Positions 50,578 through 60,471 of a stretch of DNA of 64,000 nt are shown one piece after another; the first letter of the stretch is position 1; each line of letters opens with the position of its first letter. The stretch is taken from assembly GCA_944389495.1 (NCBI GenBank), contig CALXMN010000005.1:1-64000 (forward strand), in the 5' to 3' direction. The position numbers and the translations under genes were made by a program. Source of the stretch: an uncultured Alphaproteobacteria bacterium. Lineage in GTDB: Bacteria; Pseudomonadota; Alphaproteobacteria; Rs-D84. The notes beneath the pieces are model-generated. The model was not told the origin of the DNA, ran no database searches, and saw only the letters and a list, made by a program, of their open reading frames with translations.

Positions 50578-52746
50578 TTATTTTTTGATTTCCGCGCCCG
50601 TCTTTTGATCAATTCCGACCATAGACATACGGGTTTTACCGCGTTTATCCGCCCCCAGATAGCGAACGAATACCTTATCACCTTCTTTGATTTTTGTGTC
50701 TTCTATCTTGGCGATTCTTTCACCCGTGATTTCAGAAATGTGAACCATAGATTCAAAACCGTTCAAGATTTTCACAAATAAACCAAAGTCCTTGATGCCA
50801 GACACAACACCCGGATAGATAACGCCAACCTCTGGCTCGGCCACGATGTCTTTGATGCGTTGAATTGCCGCATCTGCGTTTTCTTTGCTGGTTGCCATAA
50901 TTTTGACGGTACCGTCATCTTCTAAATCAATCTGGGTGTCGGTTTCACGTGTTAACGCCTGGATAACAACGCCGCCCTTGCCTATGACATCACGAACCTT
51001 GTCTGGATTAATTTTCATTGTATACATCTGGGGTGCAAATTCAGACACGTGTGAACGCGGTGCCTTAATCGCCTTTTCAATTTTGCCCAAGATATGCATA
51101 CGGCCATCACGTGCCTGGGCCAGGGCGTGTTTCATAATATCAAACGTAATAGATGTGATTTTAATATCCATCTGTAATGCCGTGATACCACGATCGGTCC
51201 CTGTTACCTTAAAGTCCATATCGCCCAAATGATCTTCGTCGCCCAAAATATCGGTCAAAATGGCGTAATCGTTACCTTCTTTAATCAAGCCCATTGCAAT
51301 ACCCGCAACCGGACGTGTCAAAGGCACACCGCCATCCATCATTGCCAATGTCGCACCACAGGTTGTCGCCATAGACGATGAACCGTTGGATTCCAATATA
51401 TCTGATACAACGCGAATCACGTAATCAAATTTTTCACGGCTGGGAATCATCGGGTGCAGCGCACGCCACGCCAGATTCCCGTGCCCTATTTCGCGACGCC
51501 CCGGTGATTTTAACCCCTTGCATTCGCCAACAGAATATCCCGGAAAATTATAGTTCAATATAAAGTCACGTTCTTCGTCACCATCCAAACTCTCGATTGG
51601 TAATGCATCTTTGCCACCACCCAGTGTTAATGACACCAACGCCTGGGTTTCACCACGCGTAAACAACGCGGAACCGTGTGCACGCGGCAATACGCCCAAC
51701 TCGATTTCAATTGGACGAACGGTCTTGGTGTCACGGCCATCAATACGCGGCTTGCCCGCCAAGATGTTACCACGCATAATGCGTGCCGTTATACCTTCTA
51801 TAATTTCATCCGCCCAGGATTCCAATGTGGATGTGGCCGTTTCTGTTTCTGGGAACAACCCAGGAATGCGGGCCTTGGCCGCAATGTGAATTTGACCCAA
51901 CGTATCCAAACGAACCAATTTTTCTTTAATCTGTAACGCAGATTCTATATCACCGGCAAAAGATTCGAAATCCTGTTCCATTGTGACATATTCTGCGGAT
52001 TTTTCCGGCACAGCCCAACGTTCTTTGCCGGCCGCCGTGGCCAATTCATTAATTGCGCCAATTACCGCCTGTTGTGCATCAAATCCAAATTTTACCGCAC
52101 CAAGAACAGTTTCTTCGTCCAATTCGCCAATTTCGGATTCAACCATTAATACACCGTCTTTGGTCGCGGCAACAACCAAATCCATTTCGGAATCGTCCGT
52201 AACGCTTTTGGATGGATTTAAAATATATTTCCCATCGGCATAGCCAACACGCGCCGCACCAATCGGCCCCGCAAAAGGAACCCCCGACAGTGCCAACGCC
52301 GCAGACGATGCAATCATCGCAAGAATATCAGGCTGATTCTTTTTATCATAAGAAAATACCTGTGCAACGATTTGAACCTTGTTCTTGAACGTTTCGGGAA
52401 ACAGCGGACGAATTGGACGATCAATCAAACGCGCCGTTAGTGTTTCGGCGGTTGAGGCCTTGCCCTCGCGCCGGTCACGCGAACCGGGAATGCGGCCCGC
52501 GGATGCGAACTTTTCCTGGTAATCAACGGTCAATGGAAAGAAATCTTGACCTTCGACCGCGTTTTTTTCTGCACAAACCGTCGCCAAGACCATTGTTCCG
52601 CCCATTGTCGCCAAAACCGCACCGTTGGCCTGTTTCGCCATACGCCCCGTTTCCAAGCGCAATGTTTCATCACCGTACTGTATTTCAACCGCAACGGGAT
52701 TATTCAAATGTGTTTTTTCTTCTTTATTAAATAAACCAAATAACAT
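50578..52746 (-). CDS. pnp: polyribonucleotide nucleotidyltransferase
   Basis: 722 aa from the ATG at 52746 (GGAG 6 nt upstream); earlier in-frame ATGs lack an SD. PNPase degrades RNA phosphorolytically from the 3' end. Two RNase PH domains (~5-210 and ~310-540, FTRGETQALVSLTLG, DGGVPLTRPVAGIAMGLI), then KH (DVIGKGGVVIQALT, ~555-610) and S1 (PGVVSGIKDFGLFVKIL, ~620-690). Follows rpsO as in most bacteria, with a terminator hairpin between them. Confidence 0.95.
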   Translation of the reverse strand: MLFGLFNKEEKTHLNNPVAVEIQYGDETLRLETGRMAKQANGAVLATMGGTMVLATVCAEKNAVEGQDFFPLTVDYQEKFASAGRIPGSRDRREGKASTAETLTARLIDRPIRPLFPETFKNKVQIVAQVFSYDKKNQPDILAMIASSAALALSGVPFAGPIGAARVGYADGKYILNPSKSVTDDSEMDLVVAATKDGVLMVESEIGELDEETVLGAVKFGFDAQQAVIGAINELATAAGKERWAVPEKSAEYVTMEQDFESFAGDIESALQIKEKLVRLDTLGQIHIAAKARIPGLFPETETATSTLESWADEIIEGITARIMRGNILAGKPRIDGRDTKTVRPIEIELGVLPRAHGSALFTRGETQALVSLTLGGGKDALPIESLDGDEERDFILNYNFPGYSVGECKGLKSPGRREIGHGNLAWRALHPMIPSREKFDYVIRVVSDILESNGSSSMATTCGATLAMMDGGVPLTRPVAGIAMGLIKEGNDYAILTDILGDEDHLGDMDFKVTGTDRGITALQMDIKITSITFDIMKHALAQARDGRMHILGKIEKAIKAPRSHVSEFAPQMYTMKINPDKVRDVIGKGGVVIQALTRETDTQIDLEDDGTVKIMATSKENADAAIQRIKDIVAEPEVGVIYPGVVSGIKDFGLFVKILNGFESMVHISEITGERIAKIEDTKIKEGDKVFVRYLGADKRGKTRMSMVGIDQKTGAEIKK

Positions 52747-52879
52747 ACTGTTCTCCATATTGTTTTCAATTTTAATGCGAAGAAAAATCATTCATTTTTG
52801 CATTCACAAAAAATGCAAGAAAGAATAATTTATCCCCCGCATTCGTCTGATTATAAAAAATATTTATCCATATGCAAAT

Positions 52880-52903
52880 AAAAACCGCCCATACGGGCGA
52901 TTT
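52880..52903 (-). terminator. hairpin/terminator between rpsO and pnp
   Basis: Minus-strand stem CGCCC-GTAT-GGGCG followed by GTTTTTATTT, 3 nt past the rpsO stop. In E. coli an rpsO terminator also attenuates pnp. Confidence 0.75.
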
Positions 52904-52905
52904 CT

Positions 52906-53178
52906 TTATTTACGCAGACCCAATTTCTTAATCAGTTCTTCGTATTCCGCAACGTTGCGTTTTTTAATATACGCCAACAGTTTTTTGCGGCGATTAACCA
53001 TCAACAACAGACCGCGTTTTGAATGCTGGTCCTTGTGATTATTTTTCATATGTTCGGTCAAGTTACGAATACGTTCTGTTAAAACAGCAACCTGGGAGGC
53101 AGCAGATCCGCCATTATCCTTGTCAGTTGTTTTGTATTCTTGAATCAATTGACTCTTTTTTTCTTTTGTAATGGACAT
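52906..53178 (-). CDS. rpsO: 30S ribosomal protein S15
   Basis: 90 aa from the ATG at 53178, which gives the canonical length (89-90) and the conserved start MSITKEKK; upstream in-frame codons belong to the truB region. Core S15 motifs: [44 protein letters not shown]. Binds 16S rRNA three-way junction. Lies in truB-rpsO-pnp order. Confidence 0.95.
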   Translation of the reverse strand: MSITKEKKSQLIQEYKTTDKDNGGSAASQVAVLTERIRNLTEHMKNNHKDQHSKRGLLLMVNRRKKLLAYIKKRNVAEYEELIKKLGLRK

Positions 53179-53195
53179 TGTTATTTTTCCTTTGG

Positions 53196-54068
53196 TTATA
53201 TTGTTCGTTTTGGGCGCAGCACGCCATCCGAAATGTATCCAATTCCAATAAATCCGGAATCCGAGTACACACGGCACAGACCATCCACACCACCAATATT
53301 AATAAATCCGCCATTTCTGTATAATTCGGCCGATTTTCTGTCAAGATTTTGAACCGGAATGTCCCCCAGTCCGAAATCCACCGGTTTCAGGTATTGCCTG
53401 AAATCCCCACCATTATTAAACAGTTTTTCTAAAAAATCAAGTCGTACGGTATTTTTTATACTAAAACCAATACTTTCCGTGCGACGTATCATCGTTACCG
53501 TTGCAATTGCGCCACATTGTGCCGCGATGTCACGCGCAATGGCCCGGACATACGTTCCACGCGAACAACGTGTACGAAACGTCCATTCATTATCCGTAAT
53601 TGATAATAAATCCAGTACATCAATATGAACGACGCGTGGCGGCATATCAATAATCTTGCCCAGACGCGCCAAATCATAGGCCCGCACACCACCAACGTGT
53701 ATCGCGCTGAACATCGGGGGAACCTGCTCCGTATCGCCAATCAGTTTTTTTGTTGCGGCAATTACCGCGGCACGTGATGGAATAATATTATCACAACGAA
53801 CTTCGTGTCCCAGCACATCCAACGTATCCGTTTCAAACCCAAATTTTAATGCAAATTCATATTCTTTTACATCGGGACAAGATTCTTCGACAAATGGTAT
53901 CATTTTTGTCGCCCCACCCAGCGCAATTGGCAAAACCCCAGATGCCATTTCATCCAGCGTACCAATGTGCCCAAACGTACGCACCCCGAACATACGCGCA
54001 ACAATTCCACCGGCACGACGCGAAAACATACCGGTTGGCTTATCTAAAATTATCCACCCAGAATCCAT
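53196..54068 (-). CDS. truB: tRNA pseudouridine-55 synthase
   Basis: 290 aa. Makes pseudouridine 55 in the tRNA T-loop. Motif [11 protein letters not shown], motif [24 protein letters not shown] with the catalytic Asp (the usual 'GTLDPxATG' is altered to GTLDEMASG), and [16 protein letters not shown]-terminal PUA-like part is short. The preceding gene's stop overlaps its region closely (1-nt gap), so it is co-transcribed with mutS. Confidence 0.9.
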   Translation of the reverse strand: MDSGWIILDKPTGMFSRRAGGIVARMFGVRTFGHIGTLDEMASGVLPIALGGATKMIPFVEESCPDVKEYEFALKFGFETDTLDVLGHEVRCDNIIPSRAAVIAATKKLIGDTEQVPPMFSAIHVGGVRAYDLARLGKIIDMPPRVVHIDVLDLLSITDNEWTFRTRCSRGTYVRAIARDIAAQCGAIATVTMIRRTESIGFSIKNTVRLDFLEKLFNNGGDFRQYLKPVDFGLGDIPVQNLDRKSAELYRNGGFINIGGVDGLCRVYSDSGFIGIGYISDGVLRPKRTI

Positions 54069-54069
54069 A

Positions 54070-54567
54070 TTAACGCCGTCTGATTTGATATTTTTGACGA
54101 TTAAGCATTGTTAAGAATTTAATAAATTCTGAACGGCTTTCTTCGCATATTGGCCACAATTGTCGAAAATTTCGAATATCATTCATATCCAAAATCGCAT
54201 CCATCATCCCGGGATGCAACCGAACCATATCCAATTCACGCATAACCACGGCGCCTTTGCCCGGATCGGTTGGCACGTCCATCGGCAGACGCGCAAATAT
54301 ACTTTTCCCATTTAAATAAACAGATTGCGCGACAATAAAACGTGGCCCCCATTTCACATTTGATTCACAAAAGTACCCATCGATTGTAAATTCCAATTTT
54401 GTTCCCAACTGAAATTCAGGTAAACCCGTTTGCATATGACTGAATTTATGCGGACGCATAAAGTCAAAAACCGCCAGAAATTTCTGCAATTCTGACGGAT
54501 TTCTGAATTGTCGATATGTCGGTTCATAGAAAGGTGTTTTAAATACTATCTGGGGAATAATTTGCAT
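54070..54567 (-). CDS. hypothetical cytosolic protein
   Basis: 165 aa, no signal or membrane segment, no family recognised. N-terminal half is beta-rich with many aromatics, including a single Cys (GYFCESNVKWGPRFIVAQS); the C-terminal half is helical and basic (MLNRQKYQIRRR). It sits between mutS (17 nt) and truB (1 nt), so it is translated from the same mRNA. Consistent spacing and codon use argue that it is real. Confidence 0.65.
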   Translation of the reverse strand: MQIIPQIVFKTPFYEPTYRQFRNPSELQKFLAVFDFMRPHKFSHMQTGLPEFQLGTKLEFTIDGYFCESNVKWGPRFIVAQSVYLNGKSIFARLPMDVPTDPGKGAVVMRELDMVRLHPGMMDAILDMNDIRNFRQLWPICEESRSEFIKFLTMLNRQKYQIRRR

Positions 54568-54584
54568 ATTTTTACCCTTGGGTT

Positions 54585-57137
54585 TTATCCAAACAGGTTT
54601 AACTGGGTCCCGTTTGATTTTGGTTGTGCAACACGGTTTTGTTCCCCGGGCACTTCATTTGCCCCGGATTTATTAACCGACGTTGTGGTTGTTGTTGTGG
54701 CGTCGTGCGATTCCAGATTGGCCAACACATCTTCGGCACGGGCAACCACCGCAGGTGGCATCCCCGCCATTTTTGCAACCTGGATTCCATAGGAACGATT
54801 TGCAACACCCGACACAATTTTATGCATAAATATTATTTCATTATTATGCTCGCGTACATCAATTGTTAAACAGGTTACATTTTGTAACTGGCCTTCTGCC
54901 GTACCAACCAACCTTGTCAATTCGTGATAATGTGTCGCAAACAATGTTCGTGGCCCAAGTTCATTTAAATATTCCAATACCGCCTGGGCAATGGCCATCC
55001 CATCATAGGTGGATGTGCCGCGACCAATTTCATCAAAAATTATAAACGACTGTTTGGTGGCGCGACGCAGAATATTGGCGGTTTCACTCATTTCCACCAT
55101 AAATGTCGATTGCCCTGCGGCCAAGTTATCCGATGCACCAACGCGACTGAACAACTGGTCACAAATGCCAATTGTTGCACGTGTTGCCGGGACAAAAGAC
55201 CCCAAATGCGCCAATACCACCAATAATGCATTTTGACGCAAATATGTCGATTTACCCGCCATATTCGGCCCCGTCAATAACGCCACAGATTTAGCATTTA
55301 AATTACAATCGTTTTTAACAAAATTATCACCACGTGAACGTAAAACAAAATCTATGACCGGATGACGGCCGCCCACAACATCAAACGCCGTATCATCCGT
55401 TACACAGGGACGCCCCCAAGAATATTTGTCTGCAACCACGGCCAAAGAATACCATACATCCAATTCTGCCAACAATTCTGCGGTTGCCAACAAATCATCC
55501 GCAACCGCGCGTATTTCCGATATTAATTGCGATATTATTTCCGCCTCTATGGCGGCGGATTTTTCGGCCGCAGAACGTACATCATTATCCAAATCAATCA
55601 AACGCGTTGTTGTAAAACGCATATTTCCCGCCATAGTTTGCCGATGAATAAAACCTGATTCCGGTGCCATCAATGCATCTGCGCGGTTGCTGGGGACCTC
55701 TATGAAATATCCCAATATATTATTATATTTTATTTTAAGGTTATGTATTCCGGTGGTGGCGGCATATTCAGCCTGCATACCGGCAATCGTTTCCTTGGCC
55801 CCGTGGGCCAGACCACGCATATTATCCAACGATATATCAAAGCCGGCACGAATAACGTCACCATCGCGGAAAAACGTAGGCAATGTATCAGATAATGCCG
55901 AATTTAATCGCGCCGCAAGTGCATCGTGCGTATTAATCACGGCAAAGCGTGCCGCCATATCCGCATCCAGCCGAGTTGACATCATTTTCGCATTCGGTAA
56001 TTCAATTAAAAAATCCGCAATATGGCGCATATCGCGCGGTGTACCACGCCCAGATAACAAACGTGATAAACAACGCCCCACATCCGGCACAGACGTTAAT
56101 GTATCGGCAACCGCCGCCATAATTCCAACATTCAAAACCAAATGACCAATATGTTCTTGGCGACGAAGAATCTCATTCGTGTCCGCAGACAAGGTTCGCA
56201 AATATGCACGTAAACGACGTGCACCGGCCGCTGTCTTGGTTTCATCCAAGACATCAACCAAACATACGCCACCATCGTTTATTGGGGCGTCTATTTCCAA
56301 ACTTTTCCACGTGGCGGAATCAATTAATAATTGACGTCCTGATTTATAAAGATATGGCGCACGAAACGTAATTGATGCACCACGCTGGGTATTAAACAGG
56401 TAGCCGGCCAATAATTTTATCGCGCTGTCATAATTTGATGTGGAGGCATCATTTGGTGCCAATACACCGGTAAAAACGCTGGATACAATTTTATCAATGT
56501 CCGCACGATGATACAGTTTTTCATATACGGGCGTTGTCTTGAATATATCGCGCAAATGCATTATTGTTTCGTTTTCTGCAATAACATCGGGATAAATAAT
56601 TTCGGCCGGATTAATACGTACCAAATCATCAATAATATCCGCCGTACGTCCAACAAAGAATTCACCAGTCGATATATCACACCCCGCAATTTCAAATATT
56701 GTTATATCATCGACGGTGGGGGTTAGCGCAATCAAAAAATTAGAATTTTTTGGCGTCAACAAATTTTCATCCGTCAAAGTTCCCGGTGTTAATACACGAA
56801 TGATTTTTCTGTCTATGAATTTATGCCCGCGGGCCTTGGCCTGGGCCGGGGTTTCCATCTGTTCAACCAACGCCACCCGAAATCCCGCACGTACCAGACG
56901 GCCAAAATAATTATCGGCCGCGTGCCAGGGAATCCCACACATAGGTATATTTTCGCCATCGCCGTCTGTGCCACGCTGGGTCAATACCAGGCCCAATGTA
57001 CGACTGATGGTTTTGGCATCTTCGAAAAATGCCTCGTAAAAATCGCCCAGACGAAACATCAACAACGCATCAGGATTTTCATCCTTTATATCAACGTATT
57101 GTTGCATAACCGGGGTTAATTTGCTTTTTTCCGCCAC
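54585..57137 (-). CDS. mutS: DNA mismatch repair protein MutS
   Basis: 850 aa. Mismatch-recognition domain with F-x-E-type contact (FRLGDFYEAFFEDA, ~30-42). Connector and lever domains precede the ATPase: Walker A LTGPNMAGKST (~605), GASDNLAAGQSTFMVEMSE and Walker B FIIFDEIGRGTSTYDG, and the helix-turn-helix region (SYGIQVAKMAGMPPAVV). A Ser/Thr/Gln-rich C-terminal tail may carry a clamp-binding motif (QLNLFG at the end). It starts 10 nt after xseB. No mutL in the window. Confidence 0.95.
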   Translation of the reverse strand: MAEKSKLTPVMQQYVDIKDENPDALLMFRLGDFYEAFFEDAKTISRTLGLVLTQRGTDGDGENIPMCGIPWHAADNYFGRLVRAGFRVALVEQMETPAQAKARGHKFIDRKIIRVLTPGTLTDENLLTPKNSNFLIALTPTVDDITIFEIAGCDISTGEFFVGRTADIIDDLVRINPAEIIYPDVIAENETIMHLRDIFKTTPVYEKLYHRADIDKIVSSVFTGVLAPNDASTSNYDSAIKLLAGYLFNTQRGASITFRAPYLYKSGRQLLIDSATWKSLEIDAPINDGGVCLVDVLDETKTAAGARRLRAYLRTLSADTNEILRRQEHIGHLVLNVGIMAAVADTLTSVPDVGRCLSRLLSGRGTPRDMRHIADFLIELPNAKMMSTRLDADMAARFAVINTHDALAARLNSALSDTLPTFFRDGDVIRAGFDISLDNMRGLAHGAKETIAGMQAEYAATTGIHNLKIKYNNILGYFIEVPSNRADALMAPESGFIHRQTMAGNMRFTTTRLIDLDNDVRSAAEKSAAIEAEIISQLISEIRAVADDLLATAELLAELDVWYSLAVVADKYSWGRPCVTDDTAFDVVGGRHPVIDFVLRSRGDNFVKNDCNLNAKSVALLTGPNMAGKSTYLRQNALLVVLAHLGSFVPATRATIGICDQLFSRVGASDNLAAGQSTFMVEMSETANILRRATKQSFIIFDEIGRGTSTYDGMAIAQAVLEYLNELGPRTLFATHYHELTRLVGTAEGQLQNVTCLTIDVREHNNEIIFMHKIVSGVANRSYGIQVAKMAGMPPAVVARAEDVLANLESHDATTTTTTSVNKSGANEVPGEQNRVAQPKSNGTQLNLFG

Positions 57138-57147
57138 GATAAATCCA

Positions 57148-57357
57148 TTATGCTTGTGCCGGCGCGGGCGTAACCTTAAGAGTTTCGATTTTTAATTCGG
57201 CCTCTTTCAGCAATTGCTCGCAATAAGCCTTTAATTTTATGCCCTGTTCATACGCAGCAACAGAATCCGCCAGTGGTAATTCACCCGATTCCATTTTTTT
57301 TACCAATTCTGTTAATTGTTTGTATGCATCTTCAAAAGATAACTTTTTATCGTCCAT
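57148..57357 (-). CDS. xseB: exodeoxyribonuclease VII small subunit
   Basis: 69 aa from the ATG at 57357 (GAAGGG upstream). Sequence LSFEDAYKQLTELVKKMESGELPLADSVAAYEQGIKLKAYCEQLL is the family signature (helical hairpin). XseB subunits coat the long helices of XseA to make the ssDNA exonuclease. xseA is not in the window. Confidence 0.9.
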   Translation of the reverse strand: MDDKKLSFEDAYKQLTELVKKMESGELPLADSVAAYEQGIKLKAYCEQLLKEAELKIETLKVTPAPAQA

Positions 57358-57578
57358 AATACACCCTTCGAAATTATACAGAAACGATACAAAAATAATC
57401 CGCAAAAGGCAATTAAAAATAGTTACCGCCCTCATAACAAAAAAAGAACTATTCGCCCCGTTTTTGCCGTGGATCAACAAACACACTTTAAGGCACGGGC
57501 GGCGTTTCCCGTTGCCCACATTATGTGACATTAATTACCCAGATTGTATGCCGGATAAGGTTTGGATTTTGTTCTTTG

Positions 57579-57600
57579 AAAAAAAACGCCCAATTGGGCG
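57579..57600 (-). terminator. infC terminator
   Basis: Stem CGCCCAA/TTGGGCG followed on the minus strand by eight Ts, 3 nt past the infC stop codon. Confidence 0.85.
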
Positions 57601-57603
57601 GTA

Positions 57604-58152
57604 TTATTTCGTGGGCGCGATTATTATTGATTTTGTTCGTTCGTCTGGCTTGGACTTAGACTCCAGCGTTCCGCGATCGCCAATAATTTCCACAATACGC
57701 GCAAATAATTCTGGAACGGCGTCCTTGCCGCGGGCCAAAACTTTTTTAGAACCACGGGTCATAACAGCAATTTTTACCTTGTTTCCATCACCCAAAAACT
57801 CGAACACCTTTTTCATTTTTATATTTAAATCATTTTCTTCGATAAAGGGTTTTACCCAAACCTCTTTCATTTCGATGCTTTTTTGATTTTTTCGTGCCTC
57901 GGATGCGCGCTTTTTCTGTTCGTATTTATATTTACCATAGTCCATTATTTTGGTAATTGGGGTTGCACCATTCGAACTGATTTCCACCAAATCAAGTCCC
58001 GCATCCGACGCCATCTGTAATGCATTAGACGTCGGCATAACGCCCAAGTTTTGGCCGTTTTCATTAATTACCTGGACCGATTTTGCAAAAATTCGATTGT
58101 TTATGCGCGGGCCCGTATCCCGACGATTATCACGGTTAAATTGCGGTTTAAT
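57604..58152 (-). CDS. infC: translation initiation factor IF-3, ATT start
   Basis: 182 aa when started at the ATT at 58152. AGGAG ends 6 nt upstream of this ATT, the frame then reads KPQFNRDNRRD...INNRIFAKSVQVINENGQNLGVM, which is the normal IF-3 N-terminal domain, and no ATG/GTG is available. Starting at the first ATG (58047) would delete about 35 residues of that domain. The C-terminal domain is complete (KPFIEENDLNIKMKKVFEFLGDGNKVKIAV). In E. coli infC also starts with AUU, and IF-3 represses its own translation by rejecting that codon. The same feedback is likely here. No thrS, rpmI or rplT neighbours. Confidence 0.9.
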   Translation of the reverse strand: MKPQFNRDNRRDTGPRINNRIFAKSVQVINENGQNLGVMPTSNALQMASDAGLDLVEISSNGATPITKIMDYGKYKYEQKKRASEARKNQKSIEMKEVWVKPFIEENDLNIKMKKVFEFLGDGNKVKIAVMTRGSKKVLARGKDAVPELFARIVEIIGDRGTLESKSKPDERTKSIIIAPTK

Positions 58153-58190
58153 TGTATGCTCCTTTTAATATGATATAAGGCAATTATTAT

Positions 58191-58982
58191 CTATTTATCT
58201 GCGGTTTTCAACAAATTTTGCACTGTTTGCAACGCAATCCAGGCATCACGTTTTGCCGCGGGCTTTAACATCAAATAGTTTGGATGATAAATTGGCATTA
58301 CACTTACACCATTTTCCAACATAACCGTCATACCGTGCCCACGGGGCAATGTAACACCCGCAACGCGGGCCGCCGCCAATGTCCCCAGTGTCAGTATAAA
58401 TCGCGGATTTAACATCTCAATTATACGATTAACAAATGGACGTGCCAAATCAAGTTCTTGGTCCGTTGGTGTCCGCCCCCCGGGGGTGCGCCAAAATACA
58501 AGCGGTACAATCGACACCATATCGCGCGACATACCAATCGCCGCCAACATCTTGTCCAACAATTCACCCGCCGCACCCGACAAAATCAAACCCGATGCAT
58601 CATCTTCACCACCGGGAATATCCGTTATAATTATCAAACCATTCGGATTGGGGGCAACGTGCGGTAAAACAACACGTGTTGCCCCACCCCGCAAAGGATG
58701 ATTAAATTCTGAAATCATTCGACATAATGCCGCCATATCCCCGGGCCGCGCCGCCATTGCTACCGCCGTTTCAACAGATATCGGCTGTTGCGGTGCAATT
58801 GGGGGGACAATTGATGTCTGGGTCCGGGTGGTACCCTGGGGCCTTGCGGATGCATTCCCCGGCGCCGTCCCGCCACCTTGAATTGTTGCCGCACGCGTCG
58901 CCGCCATCATCGCCATTGGAATATCGGTTATTTCCCATCGAACGCCCGACAATGTTAAATCACGCAAATCATAATCGACCAT
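58191..58982 (-). CDS. uracil-DNA glycosylase, family 4-like
   Basis: 263 aa. The N-terminal ~80 residues are a low-complexity, Ala/Thr/Pro/Gln-rich extension. The catalytic domain (~100-260) has LIIITDIPGGEDDASG (the G-E-x-P-G-like motif 1), PLVFWRTPGGRTPTDQEL, FILTLGTLAA and MPIYHPNYLML...KRDAWIAL, the 'HPSxLL' motif of UDG families 4/5. Family 4 enzymes coordinate a 4Fe-4S cluster with four Cys, but only one Cys is present in the whole protein, so the cluster has been lost or this is a divergent subfamily. Removes uracil from DNA. Confidence 0.75.
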   Translation of the reverse strand: MVDYDLRDLTLSGVRWEITDIPMAMMAATRAATIQGGGTAPGNASARPQGTTRTQTSIVPPIAPQQPISVETAVAMAARPGDMAALCRMISEFNHPLRGGATRVVLPHVAPNPNGLIIITDIPGGEDDASGLILSGAAGELLDKMLAAIGMSRDMVSIVPLVFWRTPGGRTPTDQELDLARPFVNRIIEMLNPRFILTLGTLAAARVAGVTLPRGHGMTVMLENGVSVMPIYHPNYLMLKPAAKRDAWIALQTVQNLLKTADK

Positions 58983-58995
58983 TTCGCCTTTTTCC

Positions 58996-59024
58996 TTGAT
59001 TTTTCAAACCTTTTATTCTAAAAT
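58996..59024 (+). promoter_or_regulatory. pal promoter
   Basis: -35 TTGATT (58996-59001), 17-nt spacer, -10 TAAAAT (59019-59024), then a ~30-nt leader with AAGGGAG before the ATG at 59061. Confidence 0.7.
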
Positions 59025-59060
59025 AGACCACGAGTAACAGAAACTCAAGGGAGTATTTTC

Positions 59061-59477
59061 ATGAAAATAAAAAACTTTGCTATGTTGGCCGGGGTTGCGG
59101 GTTTATTGGCCGCCTGTGGTGGATCAACAATCGTTGAACCGGCTGATTTGAATGAACAACGCGTATTCTTTGCGTTTAATTCATCTGAAATTTCTGATGA
59201 ATCACGCGATAACCTGTTGGGCCAGGCGTTGTATATGAAAAATCACGAAGATGTAAAAATCCAAATCGCGGGTAACTGTGACGAACGCGGTTCCACGGAA
59301 TACAACCTGGCGCTGGGCGCACGTCGTGCAAACGCGGCCAAGGAAGTATTGGTCAACGATGGTATCGATGCGGCACGTATTTCCACAATTTCTTATGGTA
59401 AAGAACGTCCATTGGTCCAGGGTACCGGTGAAGAAGTTTGGAAATGGAATCGTAACGCCACAACAACAGTTAAATAA
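59061..59477 (+). CDS. pal: peptidoglycan-associated lipoprotein Pal
   Basis: 138 aa. Lipobox LLAAC (Cys ~19), then the OmpA/Pal domain: VFFAFNSSEISDESRDNL, IAGNCDERGSTEYNLALGARRANAAKEVL, ISYGKERPLVQG. Pal links the outer membrane to peptidoglycan and works with TolB/TolA in cell division. No tolQRAB genes are in the window, unusual since pal often follows tolB. Confidence 0.9.
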   Translation: MKIKNFAMLAGVAGLLAACGGSTIVEPADLNEQRVFFAFNSSEISDESRDNLLGQALYMKNHEDVKIQIAGNCDERGSTEYNLALGARRANAAKEVLVNDGIDAARISTISYGKERPLVQGTGEEVWKWNRNATTTVK

Positions 59478-59500
59478 TTGTTGTAAAATTTGTTACAAAA

Positions 59501-59527
59501 AACACCGGCATTTGCCGGTGTTTTTAT
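59501..59527 (+). terminator. pal terminator
   Basis: Stem AACACCGGCA/TGCCGGTGTT followed by TTTTTA. Confidence 0.85.
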
Positions 59528-59555
59528 ATATTTTTTTGTAAATAATTACATAAAT

Positions 59556-59584
59556 ATAAAAAGCCGGTTTTTACCGGCCTTTTT
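59556..59584 (-). terminator. parAB terminator
   Basis: Minus-strand stem GCCGG-TAAAAA-CCGGC followed by TTTTTATA, before the convergent pal gene. Confidence 0.75.
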
Positions 59585-59592
59585 TACATTTT

Positions 59593-60468
59593 TTATTTGG
59601 TCAATTTTTCAACCAGTTCGTTTAACTGGGTACGGGTGGAAAAAGACAACACCAACTGCCCCGCCCCGCCCCGCCGCTCGCGCAGGGTAACAGGAACACC
59701 CAATGCCGTTGATATACGGGTTTCGATTTCACGAACCGTCGTTGCATCTATGGTCTTGGCCGAATATGAACGTCCGGTTGTTTTGCGTGCACCGTCACGA
59801 ACCATCTTTTCTGTTTCAGAAACAGACATTTTTTTCTCTATAATCTTGTGCGCCATTGCCGTTGGATTTTCTGCAACCGCAATCGTGCGTGCGTGCGATG
59901 CGGATAATTCGCCACGCGACACCATATCTTTGACATCAGATGGTAAAGAATCAAGACGCATAATATTACGAATATAACTTTCTGATTTACCGATTAAACG
60001 CGCAACATCAGATAATTCATATCCACATTTTTCCATTATGTTTTTATATGCGTTGCCCTCTTCTATTGGGTTAAGATTTTCACGCTGGACATTTTCGATT
60101 AATGCGATTTCCATCGCGTTTTCGGGTGTGATTTGTTTTATCAACGCCGGAATTTCGGTTAAACCGGCCAACTTGGTTGCCCGATATCGACGTTCGCCCG
60201 CAACAATTTCATACATATACGGGCGCCCGGCCACCGCACGCAACAGAATTGGTTGTAAAACCCCCTTTTCTTTAATCGATGCCGCCAAATCAGCCAACTC
60301 TTCTTCGGTAAAAGTTTTACGTGGCTGGTCTGGATTTGCGCCAATTTGTGCCAAAGGAATTTGCTTTACCACGACACGCTCTGCCCCCGTTAAAATAGAT
60401 ATATCCGGTATATTTCCCATTTCCTGTTTTAAATCCGCAAGGCCACGCCCCAACCCAAATTTAGACAT
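59593..60468 (-). CDS. parB: chromosome-partitioning protein ParB
   Basis: 291 aa. CTP-dependent DNA clamp that loads at parS. N-terminal GLGRGLADL (ParA contact), ParB/Srx nuclease-like domain with GERRYRA and ENVQRENLNPIEE (~85-125), HTH (DVARLIGKSESYIRNIMRL), and a C-terminal dimerisation domain (~240-291). The start is 3 nt after the parA stop. Conserved rsmG-parA-parB neighbourhood points to the replication-origin region. Confidence 0.95.
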   Translation of the reverse strand: MSKFGLGRGLADLKQEMGNIPDISILTGAERVVVKQIPLAQIGANPDQPRKTFTEEELADLAASIKEKGVLQPILLRAVAGRPYMYEIVAGERRYRATKLAGLTEIPALIKQITPENAMEIALIENVQRENLNPIEEGNAYKNIMEKCGYELSDVARLIGKSESYIRNIMRLDSLPSDVKDMVSRGELSASHARTIAVAENPTAMAHKIIEKKMSVSETEKMVRDGARKTTGRSYSAKTIDATTVREIETRISTALGVPVTLRERRGGAGQLVLSFSTRTQLNELVEKLTK

Positions 60469-60471
60469 TTA

